The notes: a model not told the origin generated them from the letters alone. A stretch of 64,000 bases of DNA from Zestomonas carbonaria (GCF_904061905.1 NZ_CAJFCI010000071.1:3173-67172), one strand, 5' to 3'; positions 23,986-32,831 are shown, counted from the first letter of the stretch. Translations and numbers: made by a program.

Positions 23986-24106
23986 CGGGAGGGCTCGGGC
24001 AATGGACGGGCAATTATCGACCAGAAGCCTGCCCCGCGTCGTGTTTGCTGCCGTGGCCGGGGGCGTTATCGGCTAGAATCCCCACCTCGCAACGAGGTGG
24101 ACGAAT

Positions 24107-24946
24107 ATGGCTCTGGTGGGGCGTTACAACAGTTTGCAGGTGGTCAAGAAGGCCGATTTCGGCTTGTACCTGGATGGCGGGGCCGATGGCGAAATCCTCC
24201 TGCCCAATCGCTACGTGCCGAAGGACGTGCCCTGCGAGGTCGACGACTGGCTCAACGTGTTCGTCTACCTCGACAGCGACGACCGCCTGATCGCCACCAC
24301 CGAGCAACCCAAGGTGCAGGTGGGCGAGTTCGCCAGCCTCAAGGTGGCGGAGATCAACAACTTCGGCATCTTCCTCGACTGGGGCTTGCCCAAGGACCTG
24401 CTGCTGCCGTTCTCCGAGGAGAAGCGTGAGCTCAAGGTCGGCGATTACTGCGTGGTGCACGTCTACCTGGACAAGCACACCAAGCGCATCGTCGCCACCG
24501 CTCGGCTGGACCGCTACCTGGACAAGACCCCGCACCACTACAAGGTCGGCCAGGCGGTGGAGTTCCTTGCCGCGGAGCGCTCGCCGATGGGAGTCAAGGT
24601 GATCCTCGACAACCAGCACTGGGCGCTGGTGCACAAGAACGAGCTGTTCAAGCCGCTGCGCCTGGGCTTCCGTGGCCAGGGCTACATCCGCGAGGTGCGC
24701 CCGGACGGCAAGATCAGCCTGAGCCTGCAACCGGTCGGCCGGCAGGCGGCCGATGCGCTGGGCGAGAACATCCTGCAGCAGTTGCGCGACAACCATGGCG
24801 TGCTGTTCGTCAGCGACAAGAGCGACCCGGCGGAGATCAGCCACCGCTTCGGCGTCAGCAAGGGCAATTTCAAGAAGGCGATCGGCGGGCTGTTCAAGCA
24901 GGGGCTGATCGTCATCCACGATGACCGTATCGAGCTGAAGCCCTAG
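24107..24946 (+). CDS. CvfB-like S1 RNA-binding protein
   Basis: A 279-residue protein with three S1-type beta barrels (about 1-60, 65-130, 145-215) and a C-terminal winged helix (about 220-279, with DPAEISHRFGVSKGNFKKAI). This is the layout of CvfB/YitL, an RNA-binding regulator of virulence factors in Staphylococcus. In Pseudomonas its targets are unknown. The start codon lies after CGAGGTGG. It is monocistronic by position. Confidence 0.88.
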   Translation: MALVGRYNSLQVVKKADFGLYLDGGADGEILLPNRYVPKDVPCEVDDWLNVFVYLDSDDRLIATTEQPKVQVGEFASLKVAEINNFGIFLDWGLPKDLLLPFSEEKRELKVGDYCVVHVYLDKHTKRIVATARLDRYLDKTPHHYKVGQAVEFLAAERSPMGVKVILDNQHWALVHKNELFKPLRLGFRGQGYIREVRPDGKISLSLQPVGRQAADALGENILQQLRDNHGVLFVSDKSDPAEISHRFGVSKGNFKKAIGGLFKQGLIVIHDDRIELKP

Positions 24947-25006
24947 GCCGAGTCCGATCTCCGGCTCGCTCCTACGAAAGCGGCGCCCCCTACGGGCCGA
25001 CGACCA

Positions 25007-25711
25007 TCAATCGCGTCGGGGAATCCCCAGGCCGCGCTCCACTGCCGGACGCGCCAGGAACTGCGCCAGCACCCGCTGCACGTTGGCGAAGCGCTCGAAC
25101 TGCACCAGTTCGCCGGCCTCGTAGAAACCGACCAGGTTGCGCACCCACGGGAAGGTGGCGATGTCGGCGATGCCGTACTCGTCGCCCATGATCCACTGGC
25201 GGTCTTGCAGGCGCTGGTCGAGCACGCCGAGCAGGCGCCTGGATTCGTCGACGTAGCGGTCGCGCGGGCGTTTGTCCTCGTAGTCCCGGCCGGCGAACTT
25301 GTGGAAGAAACCGAGCTGGCCGAACATCGGGCCGATGCCGCCCATCTGGAACATCAGCCACTGGATGGTCTCGTAGCGGGCGGCGGCGTCCTTCGGCAGC
25401 AGCCGGCCGGTCTTTTCCGCCAGGTAGATGAGGATCGCGCCGGACTCGAACAGCGCCAGCGGCTCGCCATTCGGGCCATCGGGGTCGAGGATGGCGGGGA
25501 TCTTGTTGTTCGGGCTGAGGGAGAGGAATTCCGGGGAGAACTGGTCGTTGCGTTCGAAGCTGACCAGGTGCGGCTCGTAGGGCAGGCCGATCTCTTCCAG
25601 CATGATCGATACCTTGACGCCGTTGGGCGTGGGCAGCGAGTAGAGTTGCAGGCGGTCGGGCTGGGTGGCGGGCCATTTGCGCGTGATGGGGAAGCGGGAC
25701 AGATCCGGCAT
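25007..25711 (-). CDS. Glutathione transferase, Nu class (YfcG/YghU-like)
   Basis: A 234-residue GST. The N-terminal thioredoxin fold carries SLPTPNGVKVSIMLEEIGLP with the Thr-Pro-Asn of the Nu class, and NNKIPAILDP with the cis-proline, then FESGAILIYL. The C-terminal helical domain contains YGIADIATFPWV. YfcG and YghU use bound glutathione for disulfide-bond reduction rather than classic conjugation, so the same is inferred here. It is divergent from the HIT gene downstream. Confidence 0.87.
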   Translation of the reverse strand: MPDLSRFPITRKWPATQPDRLQLYSLPTPNGVKVSIMLEEIGLPYEPHLVSFERNDQFSPEFLSLSPNNKIPAILDPDGPNGEPLALFESGAILIYLAEKTGRLLPKDAAARYETIQWLMFQMGGIGPMFGQLGFFHKFAGRDYEDKRPRDRYVDESRRLLGVLDQRLQDRQWIMGDEYGIADIATFPWVRNLVGFYEAGELVQFERFANVQRVLAQFLARPAVERGLGIPRRD

Positions 25712-25826
25712 GACGACTCCAGGGATTTGACGAAAGGAGCAGGATAGCCGCTCCGCCCGGCGGCGACATCCGTGCCGGAAGCCGGTATGGTTTGCCCCAC
25801 TCAGTCAACCGGACACGGAGAATCCC

Positions 25827-26264
25827 ATGAGCCTGCACGGCACCTACGACCCGCAGAACATCTTCGCCCAGATCATCAAGGGCGACGCGCCCTGCTACAA
25901 GCTGTACGAGGACGACGACGTGCTCGCCTTCCTCGATCTGTTCCCGCAGTCCTACGGCCACACGCTGGTGATCCCCAAGCACGCCCAGGCGCGCAACCTG
26001 CTGGAGATCGACCCGGACAACCTGTGCAAGATGATGCTGGTGGTGCAGAAGCTCACCGGCGCGATCGTCGAGGAGTTGCAGCCGGACGGGGTCCAGGTGG
26101 CGCAGTTCAATGGCGCGCCGGCCGGACAGACGGTGTTCCACATCCACGTGCACATCGTCCCGCGCTTCGCCGGCGAGGGGCTGGGCATCCACGCCGCCAA
26201 CAAGGGCGATCCGGTCGAGCTGGAGAAGCTGCAGGCGCGGCTGGTGCGGCGGATCAACGGGTGA
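25827..26264 (+). CDS. HIT-family nucleotide hydrolase
   Basis: A 145-residue canonical HINT/HIT protein. The active site HIHVHIVPRF carries the full HxHxH triad, unlike the QxHxH variant at 11393-11833. The N-terminus NIFAQIIKGDAPCYKLYEDD is standard. Such enzymes cleave AMP-amidates or acyl-AMP. Length is normal. CACGGAGAA precedes the ATG. REP sequences follow the stop. Confidence 0.9.
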   Translation: MSLHGTYDPQNIFAQIIKGDAPCYKLYEDDDVLAFLDLFPQSYGHTLVIPKHAQARNLLEIDPDNLCKMMLVVQKLTGAIVEELQPDGVQVAQFNGAPAGQTVFHIHVHIVPRFAGEGLGIHAANKGDPVELEKLQARLVRRING

Positions 26265-26275
26265 GGTGAGGTTGG

Positions 26276-26366
26276 GTATTGGGTCCCCGCGTTCGCGAGG
26301 ACGACGAGGGTGGGCCAGTGCCCGGCGCTTCTCCCGTCATCCCCGCGAACGCGGGGACCCAGAAGA
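26276..26366. repeat. Inverted REP pair, CCCCGCG family
   Basis: ATTGGGTCCCCGCGTTCGCG and, inverted about 45 bases later, CCGCGAACGCGGGGACCCAG. It has the same structure as 12039-12124. The pair forms a long potential hairpin between the HIT gene and the ABC operon promoter. Confidence 0.85.
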
Positions 26367-26439
26367 CCCGAACCCCCACACACTCGCCAGCGACGGCCGA
26401 AGCCCCGTCCGACTGAAACTTTTATTGAAAATCACTGTC

Positions 26440-26469
26440 TTGCCTAGCCGCACGGGGAGTCCTTATAGT
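26440..26469 (+). promoter_or_regulatory. Probable sigma-70 promoter for the ABC operon
   Basis: TTGCCT, an 18-base spacer and TATAGT lie about 75 bases before the ATPase start codon. It is the best match in the gap and sits after the REP pair. Promoter activity is inferred. Confidence 0.5.
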
Positions 26470-26546
26470 CCGCCGGCATTTCAGCGACCCATCTTGCTGT
26501 GCGCGCGGATGGCGAGATGGGTTTTTCATCGGGATGGTGAGAGACC

Positions 26547-27470
26547 ATGATCGACATAAGAAATCTAACGAAGCGTTTCGCTCAGCACACCGCGGTGGAC
26601 AACCTGTCCTTCCGTGTTCAGGAGGGGGAGGTGCTGGGGTTTCTCGGCCCGAACGGCGCCGGCAAGTCCACCACCATGAAGATGCTCACCGGGTTCCTGG
26701 CACCGACTTCCGGTACCGCCAGCATCCTCGGTTTCGACATCCAGACCCAGACCCTCAAGGCCCAGCGGCAGATCGGCTACCTGCCGGAAGGCGCGCCCTG
26801 CTATGGCGACATGACGGTCCGTGGCTTCCTCGACTTCATCGCCGAGGTGCGCGGTTTCCGGGGCGCCGAGAAGCGGCAGCGGGTCGGCAGGGCGGTCGAG
26901 CAGGTGGAACTGGAGAACGTCCTCGGCCAGTCCATCGAAACCCTGTCCAAGGGCTTCAAGCGCCGCGTCGGCCTGGCCCAGGCGATTCTCCACGATCCCA
27001 AGGTGCTGATCCTCGACGAACCCACCGACGGCCTCGATCCCAACCAGAAGCACCAGGTGCGCGGGCTGATCCAGAGTCTGGCCAAGGACAAGATCGTCAT
27101 CATCTCCACCCACATCCTCGAAGAAGTCAGCGCGGTGTGCAGCCGCGCGGTGGTGATCGCCCACGGCCGCCTGCTGGCCGACGGCACGCCGTTCGAGCTG
27201 GAAAGCCGCTCGCGCTACCACCAGGCGGTGACCCTGGTCGGCAGCGAGGCGCTGGACCAGGCCGCGCTGAGCGCACTGCCCGGTGTCGCCGGCGTGGAGG
27301 TCAACGAACTGGAGCACAGCCTGACCGTGCTGGCACAGCCCGGCCAGGTGATCTTCCCGCAGGTCAGCGCGCTGATCGGTGAGCGCGGCTGGAAGGTGAA
27401 GGAGCTGAACGTGGAGCGCGGCCGCCTCGACGAGGTGTTCCGCAGCCTGACCCGGGGGGAGATGGTATGA
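26547..27470 (+). CDS. ABC transporter ATPase (GldA/CcmA-like)
   Basis: A 307-residue ABC ATPase. Walker A GPNGAGKST is at 34-42, the signature loop reads LSKGFKRRVGLAQ in place of LSGGQ, and Walker B is VLILDEPTDGLD. A C-terminal extension of about 80 residues resembles that of gliding/Nos-type exporters. The stop overlaps the permease start (ATGA-type junction), so the two are translationally coupled. Together with the next three genes it forms a four-gene operon. Substrate unknown. Confidence 0.9.
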   Translation: MIDIRNLTKRFAQHTAVDNLSFRVQEGEVLGFLGPNGAGKSTTMKMLTGFLAPTSGTASILGFDIQTQTLKAQRQIGYLPEGAPCYGDMTVRGFLDFIAEVRGFRGAEKRQRVGRAVEQVELENVLGQSIETLSKGFKRRVGLAQAILHDPKVLILDEPTDGLDPNQKHQVRGLIQSLAKDKIVIISTHILEEVSAVCSRAVVIAHGRLLADGTPFELESRSRYHQAVTLVGSEALDQAALSALPGVAGVEVNELEHSLTVLAQPGQVIFPQVSALIGERGWKVKELNVERGRLDEVFRSLTRGEMV

Positions 27471-28198
27471 AGCAGTTGCCGGTGGTCTTCAAGCGCGAGC
27501 TGGCGAGCTACTTCGCCACGCCGCTCGCCTATGTGTTCATCCTGATCTTCCTGGTGCTGTCCGGGGTGTTCACCTTCTACCTGGGCGGTTTCTACGAGAG
27601 CAACCAGGCGGATCTGGCGCCGTTCTTCAACTTCCATCCCTGGCTCTACCTGTTCCTGGTGCCGGCCATCGCCATGCGCCTGTGGGCCGAGGAGCGCAAG
27701 TCCGGCTCCATCGAGCTGCTGATGACCCTGCCGATCACCCGCGCCGAAGCGGTGCTCGGCAAGTTCCTCGCCGCCTGGGTGTTCGCCGGCATCGCCCTGC
27801 TGCTGACCTTCCCGATGGTGATCACGGTCAACTACCTGGGCGAGCCGGACAACGGCGCCATCGTCACCGGCTACATCGGTAGCTGGCTGCTGGCCGGCTC
27901 CTACCTGGCGATCGGCTCGTGCATGTCGGCGCTGGCCAAGAACCAGGTGATCGCCTTCATCCTCGCGGTGAGCATGTGCTTCCTGTTCATCGTCAGCGGC
28001 TTCCCGATGGTGCTCGACGGCCTGGGCTGGGCGCCGCAGTGGCTGAGCGACGCCGTGGCCTCGCTGAGCTTCCTGACCCGCTTCGACGCGATCAGCAAGG
28101 GCGTGATCGACCTGCGCGACCTGCTCTATTTCATCAGCCTGATCGCCGCCTGGCTGGCCGCCACCGCCGTGGTGGTCGACCTGAAGAAAGCCGACTGA
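27467..28198 (+). CDS. ABC transporter permease (GldF-like)
   Basis: A 243-residue ABC-2 type permease with six predicted helices. The sequence begins MKQLPVVFKRELASYFATPL and contains WAEERKSGSIELLMTLPITR, a conserved feature of the GldF/NosY group in the first cytoplasmic loop. It should form the membrane channel for the upstream ATPase, whose gene it overlaps by 4 bases. No substrate can be read from the sequence. Confidence 0.88.
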   Translation: MKQLPVVFKRELASYFATPLAYVFILIFLVLSGVFTFYLGGFYESNQADLAPFFNFHPWLYLFLVPAIAMRLWAEERKSGSIELLMTLPITRAEAVLGKFLAAWVFAGIALLLTFPMVITVNYLGEPDNGAIVTGYIGSWLLAGSYLAIGSCMSALAKNQVIAFILAVSMCFLFIVSGFPMVLDGLGWAPQWLSDAVASLSFLTRFDAISKGVIDLRDLLYFISLIAAWLAATAVVVDLKKAD

Positions 28199-28208
28199 GG
28201 ATGCCCGC

Positions 28209-30047
28209 ATGAAGAAGTTGATGTATTCCAGCGCCGGGCTGCTTCTGATCGCCCTGGCGTTTCTCGCGTTCAACATGTTCTCCAGCCTGGTGCTCACCGA
28301 TGCGCGCCTGGACCTGACCGAGCAGAAGCTCTACACCATCTCCGACGGCACCAGGAAGATCCTTGGCGAGCTGGACGAGCCGATCAACCTGTACTTCTTC
28401 TACTCCGACAAGGCCACCAAGGACATCGTCCAACTGCGCAACTACGCCAGGCGCGTGGAGGAGATGCTCAAGGCCTATGCGCGCGAGGCGGACGGCAAGA
28501 TCAAGCTGCGGATCATCGACCCCGAGCCGTTCTCCGAGGACGAGGACCGCGCCGCCGAGTTCGGCCTGCAGGCGGTGCCGCTCAACCAGAGCGGCGACCA
28601 GGTGTACTTCGGCCTGGCCGGCACCAACAGCGTCGATACCACCCAGGTGATCCCGTTCTTCCCGCTCGACCACGAGGAGTTCCTCGAATACGACATCAGC
28701 CGCCTGGTGCAGAGCCTGGCCAAGCCGGAACTGCCGGTGGTCGGGGTGATCTCGACCCTGCAGATCAATGGCGGCTTCGACATGGCCACCCAGCAGCCGA
28801 CCTCGCCGTGGATGGTGATGGAAGACCTGCGCCAGCAGTTCAAGGTCGAGAGCCTGCAAGCCAACGTCGACCGGATTCCCGACAAGGTCTCCGTGCTGCT
28901 GCTGGTGCACCCGAAGAACCTGCCGGAACAGACCCTGTACGCCATCGACCAGTTCGTCCTGCGTGGCGGCAAGCTGCTGACCTTCGTCGACCCGCTCAGC
29001 GAGGCCGACCACAGCATGCCGATGCCGGGCGAGATGGGCGGCGCCGACAAGGCTTCCGACCTCGAACCGCTGTTCAAGGCCTGGGGCCTGCGCCTGGTGC
29101 CGGGCAAGGTGCTCGGCGACGGTTCCTATGCCATGGCGGTGAGCACCGGCCAGGGCCAGCGTCCGGTGCGCCACGTCGCCTGGCTGAACCTGCCGAGGAA
29201 CGCCATCGACCAGAGCGACGTGAGCACCGCCGGCCTGGAGAACATCACCCTGGCCACCGCCGGCATCCTCGAGCAGGTGGAAGGGGCGAAGACCACCTTC
29301 GTCCCGCTGATCCAGAGCTCCGAGTACGCCATGCCGTTCGACGCCTCGCGCTTCGCCGTGTTGCAGAACCCCGAGCCGCTGATGCGCGAGCTGCAACCCA
29401 CCGGTGAACGCTACGCCGCCGCCGCGCGCATCAGCGGACCGGCCCGGAGCGCTTTCCCCGACGGCATCGAAGGCCACAAGGACGGCCTCAAGGAAGCGGA
29501 CAACATCAACGTGATCGTGGTCGCCGACACCGACATGCTCACCGACCGCATGTGGGTGCAGGTGCAGGAGCTGTTCGGCCAGCGCATCCCGCAGCCCTGG
29601 GCCGACAACGGCAGCTTCGCGATCAACGCCCTGGACAACCTGTCCGGCTCCGACGCGCTGATCAGCGTGCGTTCGCGCGGCCGCTTCAGCCGCCCGTTCA
29701 CCGTGGTCGAGGCGATCCAGCGCGATGCCGAGGTGCAGTTCCGCGAGAAGGAAGAAGCCCTGCAAGCCCGCCTGAGCGAGACCGAGCAGAAGCTCGCCGA
29801 GCTGCAACAGCAGCAGGACCCGAGCAAGGTGCAGGAGCTGACTCCCGAACAGCAGGCCGCCGTGCAGCAGTTCATCCTCGAGCGGGTCAAGCTGCGCAAG
29901 GAACTGCGCGAAGTGCGCTACCAGCTCAATGCCGACATCGAAGCGCTGGGGCGCACCCTGAAACTCGCCAATATCGTGTTGGTGCCGCTGTTGCTGACCC
30001 TGGGCGCGCTCGCCCTGGGGATGTGGCGCCGACGTCGTAGTGCCTGA
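28209..30047 (+). CDS. GldG-like ABC auxiliary protein
   Basis: A 612-residue protein anchored by an N-terminal helix (about 7-26) and a C-terminal helix (about 580-603). The large extracytoplasmic part contains an ABC-auxiliary (GldG/IFT52-like) domain, with the start LTDARLDLTEQKLYTISDG typical of the family. Residues about 505-570 form a coiled coil before the last helix. In Flavobacterium GldG works with GldA/F in gliding; here a cell-envelope role is inferred. It follows the permease by 10 bases. Confidence 0.86.
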   Translation: MKKLMYSSAGLLLIALAFLAFNMFSSLVLTDARLDLTEQKLYTISDGTRKILGELDEPINLYFFYSDKATKDIVQLRNYARRVEEMLKAYAREADGKIKLRIIDPEPFSEDEDRAAEFGLQAVPLNQSGDQVYFGLAGTNSVDTTQVIPFFPLDHEEFLEYDISRLVQSLAKPELPVVGVISTLQINGGFDMATQQPTSPWMVMEDLRQQFKVESLQANVDRIPDKVSVLLLVHPKNLPEQTLYAIDQFVLRGGKLLTFVDPLSEADHSMPMPGEMGGADKASDLEPLFKAWGLRLVPGKVLGDGSYAMAVSTGQGQRPVRHVAWLNLPRNAIDQSDVSTAGLENITLATAGILEQVEGAKTTFVPLIQSSEYAMPFDASRFAVLQNPEPLMRELQPTGERYAAAARISGPARSAFPDGIEGHKDGLKEADNINVIVVADTDMLTDRMWVQVQELFGQRIPQPWADNGSFAINALDNLSGSDALISVRSRGRFSRPFTVVEAIQRDAEVQFREKEEALQARLSETEQKLAELQQQQDPSKVQELTPEQQAAVQQFILERVKLRKELREVRYQLNADIEALGRTLKLANIVLVPLLLTLGALALGMWRRRRSA

Positions 30048-30061
30048 GGGAGGATCGATTG

Positions 30062-31036
30062 ATGGGACGCAAATCGCTGTCGTTGCTGGCGCTGCTGATC
30101 CTGGTTCTGGGCGGTGCCTATTTCTGGCTGCAGCGTCCGGCACCGGTGAGCACCGAGCGCGAGCCGTTGCTGCCGGCCTTGCAGGGGCGGGTCGCCGAGG
30201 TGGCCGGCATCGAGGTGGCGGGTCCCGGCCAGCCGCTGGTGCGCCTGGCGCGCAAGGAGCAGACCTGGGTGATGCCGGCCAAGGCCGACTACCCGGCGGA
30301 GCCCGGCGCCGTCGGTTCGCTGCTGCGCGCCCTGGTGGAGGCGCGCAAGGTCGAGGCCAAGACCAGCAACCCGCAGTTGCACGGGCAGTTGGGCCTGGCC
30401 GAACAGGGCGAGCAACAGGCCACTCGCGTCAAGCTCGAACTGCCCGGCAACCAGTTGCTCACCGTGCTGGTCGGCAAGCCGGCGCAGCAGGGGAGCGGTC
30501 AGTTCGTGCGGCTGGCGGACGACAACCAGGCGTGGTTGATCGACAAGTCGATCGATCTGCCGCTGGACGAGCTGCAATGGCTGGACCGCCGGGTCGCTGC
30601 CATTCCCTTCGAGAGCGTCCAGCAGGTCGAGGTGCGCTACGCCAATGGCGAGACCCTGACGGTCTACCGCGACAAGGCCGAGGAGCCCAACTTCCAGGTC
30701 AAGCAACTGCCGGCCGGCAAGAAACCGCCCTACGAGGCGGCGGCCAACGGCATGGCCACGCTGTTCGGCCGCCTGGACTTCGCCGATGCGGCACCGCTGG
30801 ACCAGGTGAAGTTCAAGGAACCGGCTGCGCTGCGCTATGAGTTGCGCACTTTCGATGGCGGCAGCCTGAGGGGAGCGTTGTACGAGCAGGGCGAACAGTA
30901 CTGGCTGACCCTGGCCGAGCGCGACAAGCTCGCCGACGAGGTCCTGCCGGGCAAGGCCGACTGGGCCTATCGCGTCGAGCAGCACCAGTACCGGGCCCTG
31001 GGCACGGCACTCAAGGAAGTGCTGGCAAAGAAATGA
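30062..31036 (+). CDS. DUF4340 membrane-anchored protein
   Basis: A 324-residue protein with one N-terminal membrane helix (about 5-23) and an extracytoplasmic remainder of repeated beta segments. It fits DUF4340, a family commonly fused to or placed beside GldG-like ABC auxiliaries. The ATG MGRKSLSLLAL was chosen over a TTG one codon upstream. It is the fourth gene of the ABC operon, 14 bases after the GldG-like gene, and probably part of the same complex. Function unknown. Confidence 0.85.
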   Translation: MGRKSLSLLALLILVLGGAYFWLQRPAPVSTEREPLLPALQGRVAEVAGIEVAGPGQPLVRLARKEQTWVMPAKADYPAEPGAVGSLLRALVEARKVEAKTSNPQLHGQLGLAEQGEQQATRVKLELPGNQLLTVLVGKPAQQGSGQFVRLADDNQAWLIDKSIDLPLDELQWLDRRVAAIPFESVQQVEVRYANGETLTVYRDKAEEPNFQVKQLPAGKKPPYEAAANGMATLFGRLDFADAAPLDQVKFKEPAALRYELRTFDGGSLRGALYEQGEQYWLTLAERDKLADEVLPGKADWAYRVEQHQYRALGTALKEVLAKK

Positions 31037-31089
31037 ACACTTGTAAAGGCACAGATGACGGCTATTGCAGGCTTTTCGGAAAAAGTCCT

Positions 31090-31117
31090 TTGCACTTTCG
31101 TGCTTGCTTTATACACT
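31090..31117 (+). promoter_or_regulatory. Candidate promoter of the csp gene
   Basis: TTGCAC, 16 bases, TACACT. It would start a leader of about 120 bases before the ATG, in keeping with the long structured 5' ends of cold-shock mRNAs. Confidence 0.45.
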
Positions 31118-31243
31118 CCGGACTCGCTGGTTCTTAATAACGTTGCGCGATTATCAGTACGTGCTGAAGTCGGTTAAGCGTTTTACCGAGCCGTCGATAC
31201 CTCGAAAGAGGCAATAATAAAATGCGAGTTGGAGAGAGTTGTA

Positions 31244-31453
31244 ATGGCTGATCGTGAGATTGGGACCGTCAAATGGTTCAATGACGCCAAGGGCTATGGC
31301 TTCATTCAACGGGAGAGCGGCGCCGACGTATTCGTTCACTACCGGGCTATCCGTGGCGAAGGCCACCGGACCCTGAGCGAAGGCGAGCGTGTCGAGTTCT
31401 CCGTGATTGATGGCCAGAAAGGTCCGCAGGCGGAAGACGTCGCACGGGCCTGA
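31244..31453 (+). CDS. CspA-family cold-shock protein
   Basis: A 69-residue single cold-shock domain. RNP1 KGYGFI is at 16-21 and RNP2 VFVHY at 29-33, so it should bind single-stranded nucleic acid as an RNA chaperone. The domain shares unusual residues (IRGEGHR..L.EG.RVEFSV) with the membrane-linked domain at 12556-13158, showing the two are close paralogues. The MADREIGTV start has a GGAGAGAG site. It sits between the DUF4340 gene and a clear terminator. Confidence 0.94.
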   Translation: MADREIGTVKWFNDAKGYGFIQRESGADVFVHYRAIRGEGHRTLSEGERVEFSVIDGQKGPQAEDVARA

Positions 31454-31467
31454 GGTCCTGCGAGCAG

Positions 31468-31503
31468 AAGGCCCGTCAGCGATGGCGGGCCTTTTGTTTT
31501 TCC
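31468..31503 (+). terminator. Rho-independent terminator after csp
   Basis: Arms AAGGCCCG / CGGGCCTT around a 10-base loop, followed by TTGTTTTTCC. It begins 15 bases after the csp stop codon. Confidence 0.9.
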
Positions 31504-31562
31504 GTCCCGGAATCCGCGCGGTGGGCTGAAGCCCACCGATAGAGTGCCTCTGTCTGTGCGTA

Positions 31563-31946
31563 TCAACCGGTACGCCAGACGATCTCTTCCTCGCCGGCCG
31601 CGCTGACCCTGATCCAGCGGTCGGCCTCGTCCTCGCCTTCCTCTTCCTGCCAACCGCCGGGCGCGCAGCGTATCTCCACGCCGAGGGCGGCGAACGCCGC
31701 GTGGGCGCAGGCCAGGTCGTCGGCCCAGGGCGTGTTGGGGCTGTCCAGGTAGAGACTGTTCCAGCTACCCACCGCCTTCGGCAGCCAGGTCAGCGGAATG
31801 GGGCCGGCGGCGCTGTCGATCTCGCACTTGAAGGTCTGGCCCTTCTGGCGCCACTCCGTGCAGGGGCCAAGGGTCTGGCTGAGCCAGCGGATAACCGCAT
31901 CGCGGTCGGCGTCCTTGAGGTAGATCTCGATATCCGGTTGGCGCAT
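31563..31946 (-). CDS. Conserved hypothetical protein, 127 residues
   Basis: A 127-residue acidic soluble protein starting MRQPDIEIYLKDADRDAVIR, with a C-terminal acidic stretch EEEGEDEADRW. I recognise it only as a Pseudomonas hypothetical and know no domain. It lies downstream of rlmA on the same strand, with an REP hairpin in the 81-base gap. No function is proposed. Confidence 0.75.
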   Translation of the reverse strand: MRQPDIEIYLKDADRDAVIRWLSQTLGPCTEWRQKGQTFKCEIDSAAGPIPLTWLPKAVGSWNSLYLDSPNTPWADDLACAHAAFAALGVEIRCAPGGWQEEEGEDEADRWIRVSAAGEEEIVWRTG

Positions 31947-31976
31947 GGCAGGGTTCCTGTCACGGGATTGGAAGTG

Positions 31977-32004
31977 TCATCCCCGCGAAGGCGGGGGCCA
32001 GAAA
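31977..32004. repeat. CCCCGCG-type REP hairpin
   Basis: GTCATCCCCGCGAAGGCGGG and GGCCAG, a single copy of the family described at 26276-26366, between rlmA and the small hypothetical gene. Confidence 0.75.
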
Positions 32005-32027
32005 GGGGGGCGAACCCACAGGCTCCG

Positions 32028-32831
32028 TCAGCCGAGTTGCAACCAATCGTAGCGTACCGCCACGCTGACCTCTAATGGCCGCTCGATCACCGCCGCGCGG
32101 CGTTCGGCGCTGGCCCGCCAGCCGTGCGGGGTCATCGCCAGCAGGTCGGCGCGGGCGGTGGGATCGTCCAATCGCAGCTTGAAGCTCAGTGTCTCGCTGT
32201 GGGCCAGTTCCACGCCGGCCGGCAACTGCGCCAGGTGTTTTTCGTCATCGTAGTCGCGCACCTCGTCGTAGAGCCGTTCGCGCAGTTCGATCAGGTGCTC
32301 GCGGGTGGGGCCGACACGCAGCACGCCGCCGCCGGCCGGCAGCAGGCGCACGGCCTCGGTCCAGTCCAGCGGGCTGAACACGCTGGCCAGAAACTGGCAA
32401 CTGGCGTCGGCCAGCGGGATGCGCGCCATGCTCGCCACCAGCCAGGTCAGTTGTGGCGCACGCTTGCAGGCGCGCTTGACCGCCTCGCGGGAGATGTCCA
32501 GGGCATAGCCGTCGGCCCCGGGCAGCGCTTCGGCGATCCGCGCGGTGTAGTAGCCCTCGCCACAGCCGATATCCAGCCAGTTGCGCGGCGCCCGTTCGGC
32601 GGCCAGTTCGGCCAGCCGCCGGGCGATCGGCGCGTAGTGGCCGGCGTCGAGGAAACGCCGCCGAGCCTCGACCATTGCCTGGTTGTCGCCTGGGTCGCGG
32701 CTCTTCTTGTGCTGCACCGGCAGCAGGTTGAGGTAGCCCTGGCGGGCGCGGTCGAAGCGGTGGTTGGCCGGGCAGCCGACGCCGTTGTCGAGTGGGCTCA
32801 GCGGCTGCTGGCAGAGCGGGCAGATGAGCAT
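32028..32831 (-). CDS. rlmA: 23S rRNA (guanine-745-N1)-methyltransferase
   Basis: A 267-residue methyltransferase. A zinc finger at the N-terminus uses Cys4, Cys7, Cys20 and His24 (MLICPLCQQP...CPANHRF), followed by the SAM motif LDIGCGEGYY. This is the RlmA (RrmA) layout, which methylates G745 of helix 35 in 23S rRNA. The ATG overlaps the dapE stop in an ATGA junction, so the pair is translationally coupled. Confidence 0.92.
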   Translation of the reverse strand: MLICPLCQQPLSPLDNGVGCPANHRFDRARQGYLNLLPVQHKKSRDPGDNQAMVEARRRFLDAGHYAPIARRLAELAAERAPRNWLDIGCGEGYYTARIAEALPGADGYALDISREAVKRACKRAPQLTWLVASMARIPLADASCQFLASVFSPLDWTEAVRLLPAGGGVLRVGPTREHLIELRERLYDEVRDYDDEKHLAQLPAGVELAHSETLSFKLRLDDPTARADLLAMTPHGWRASAERRAAVIERPLEVSVAVRYDWLQLG

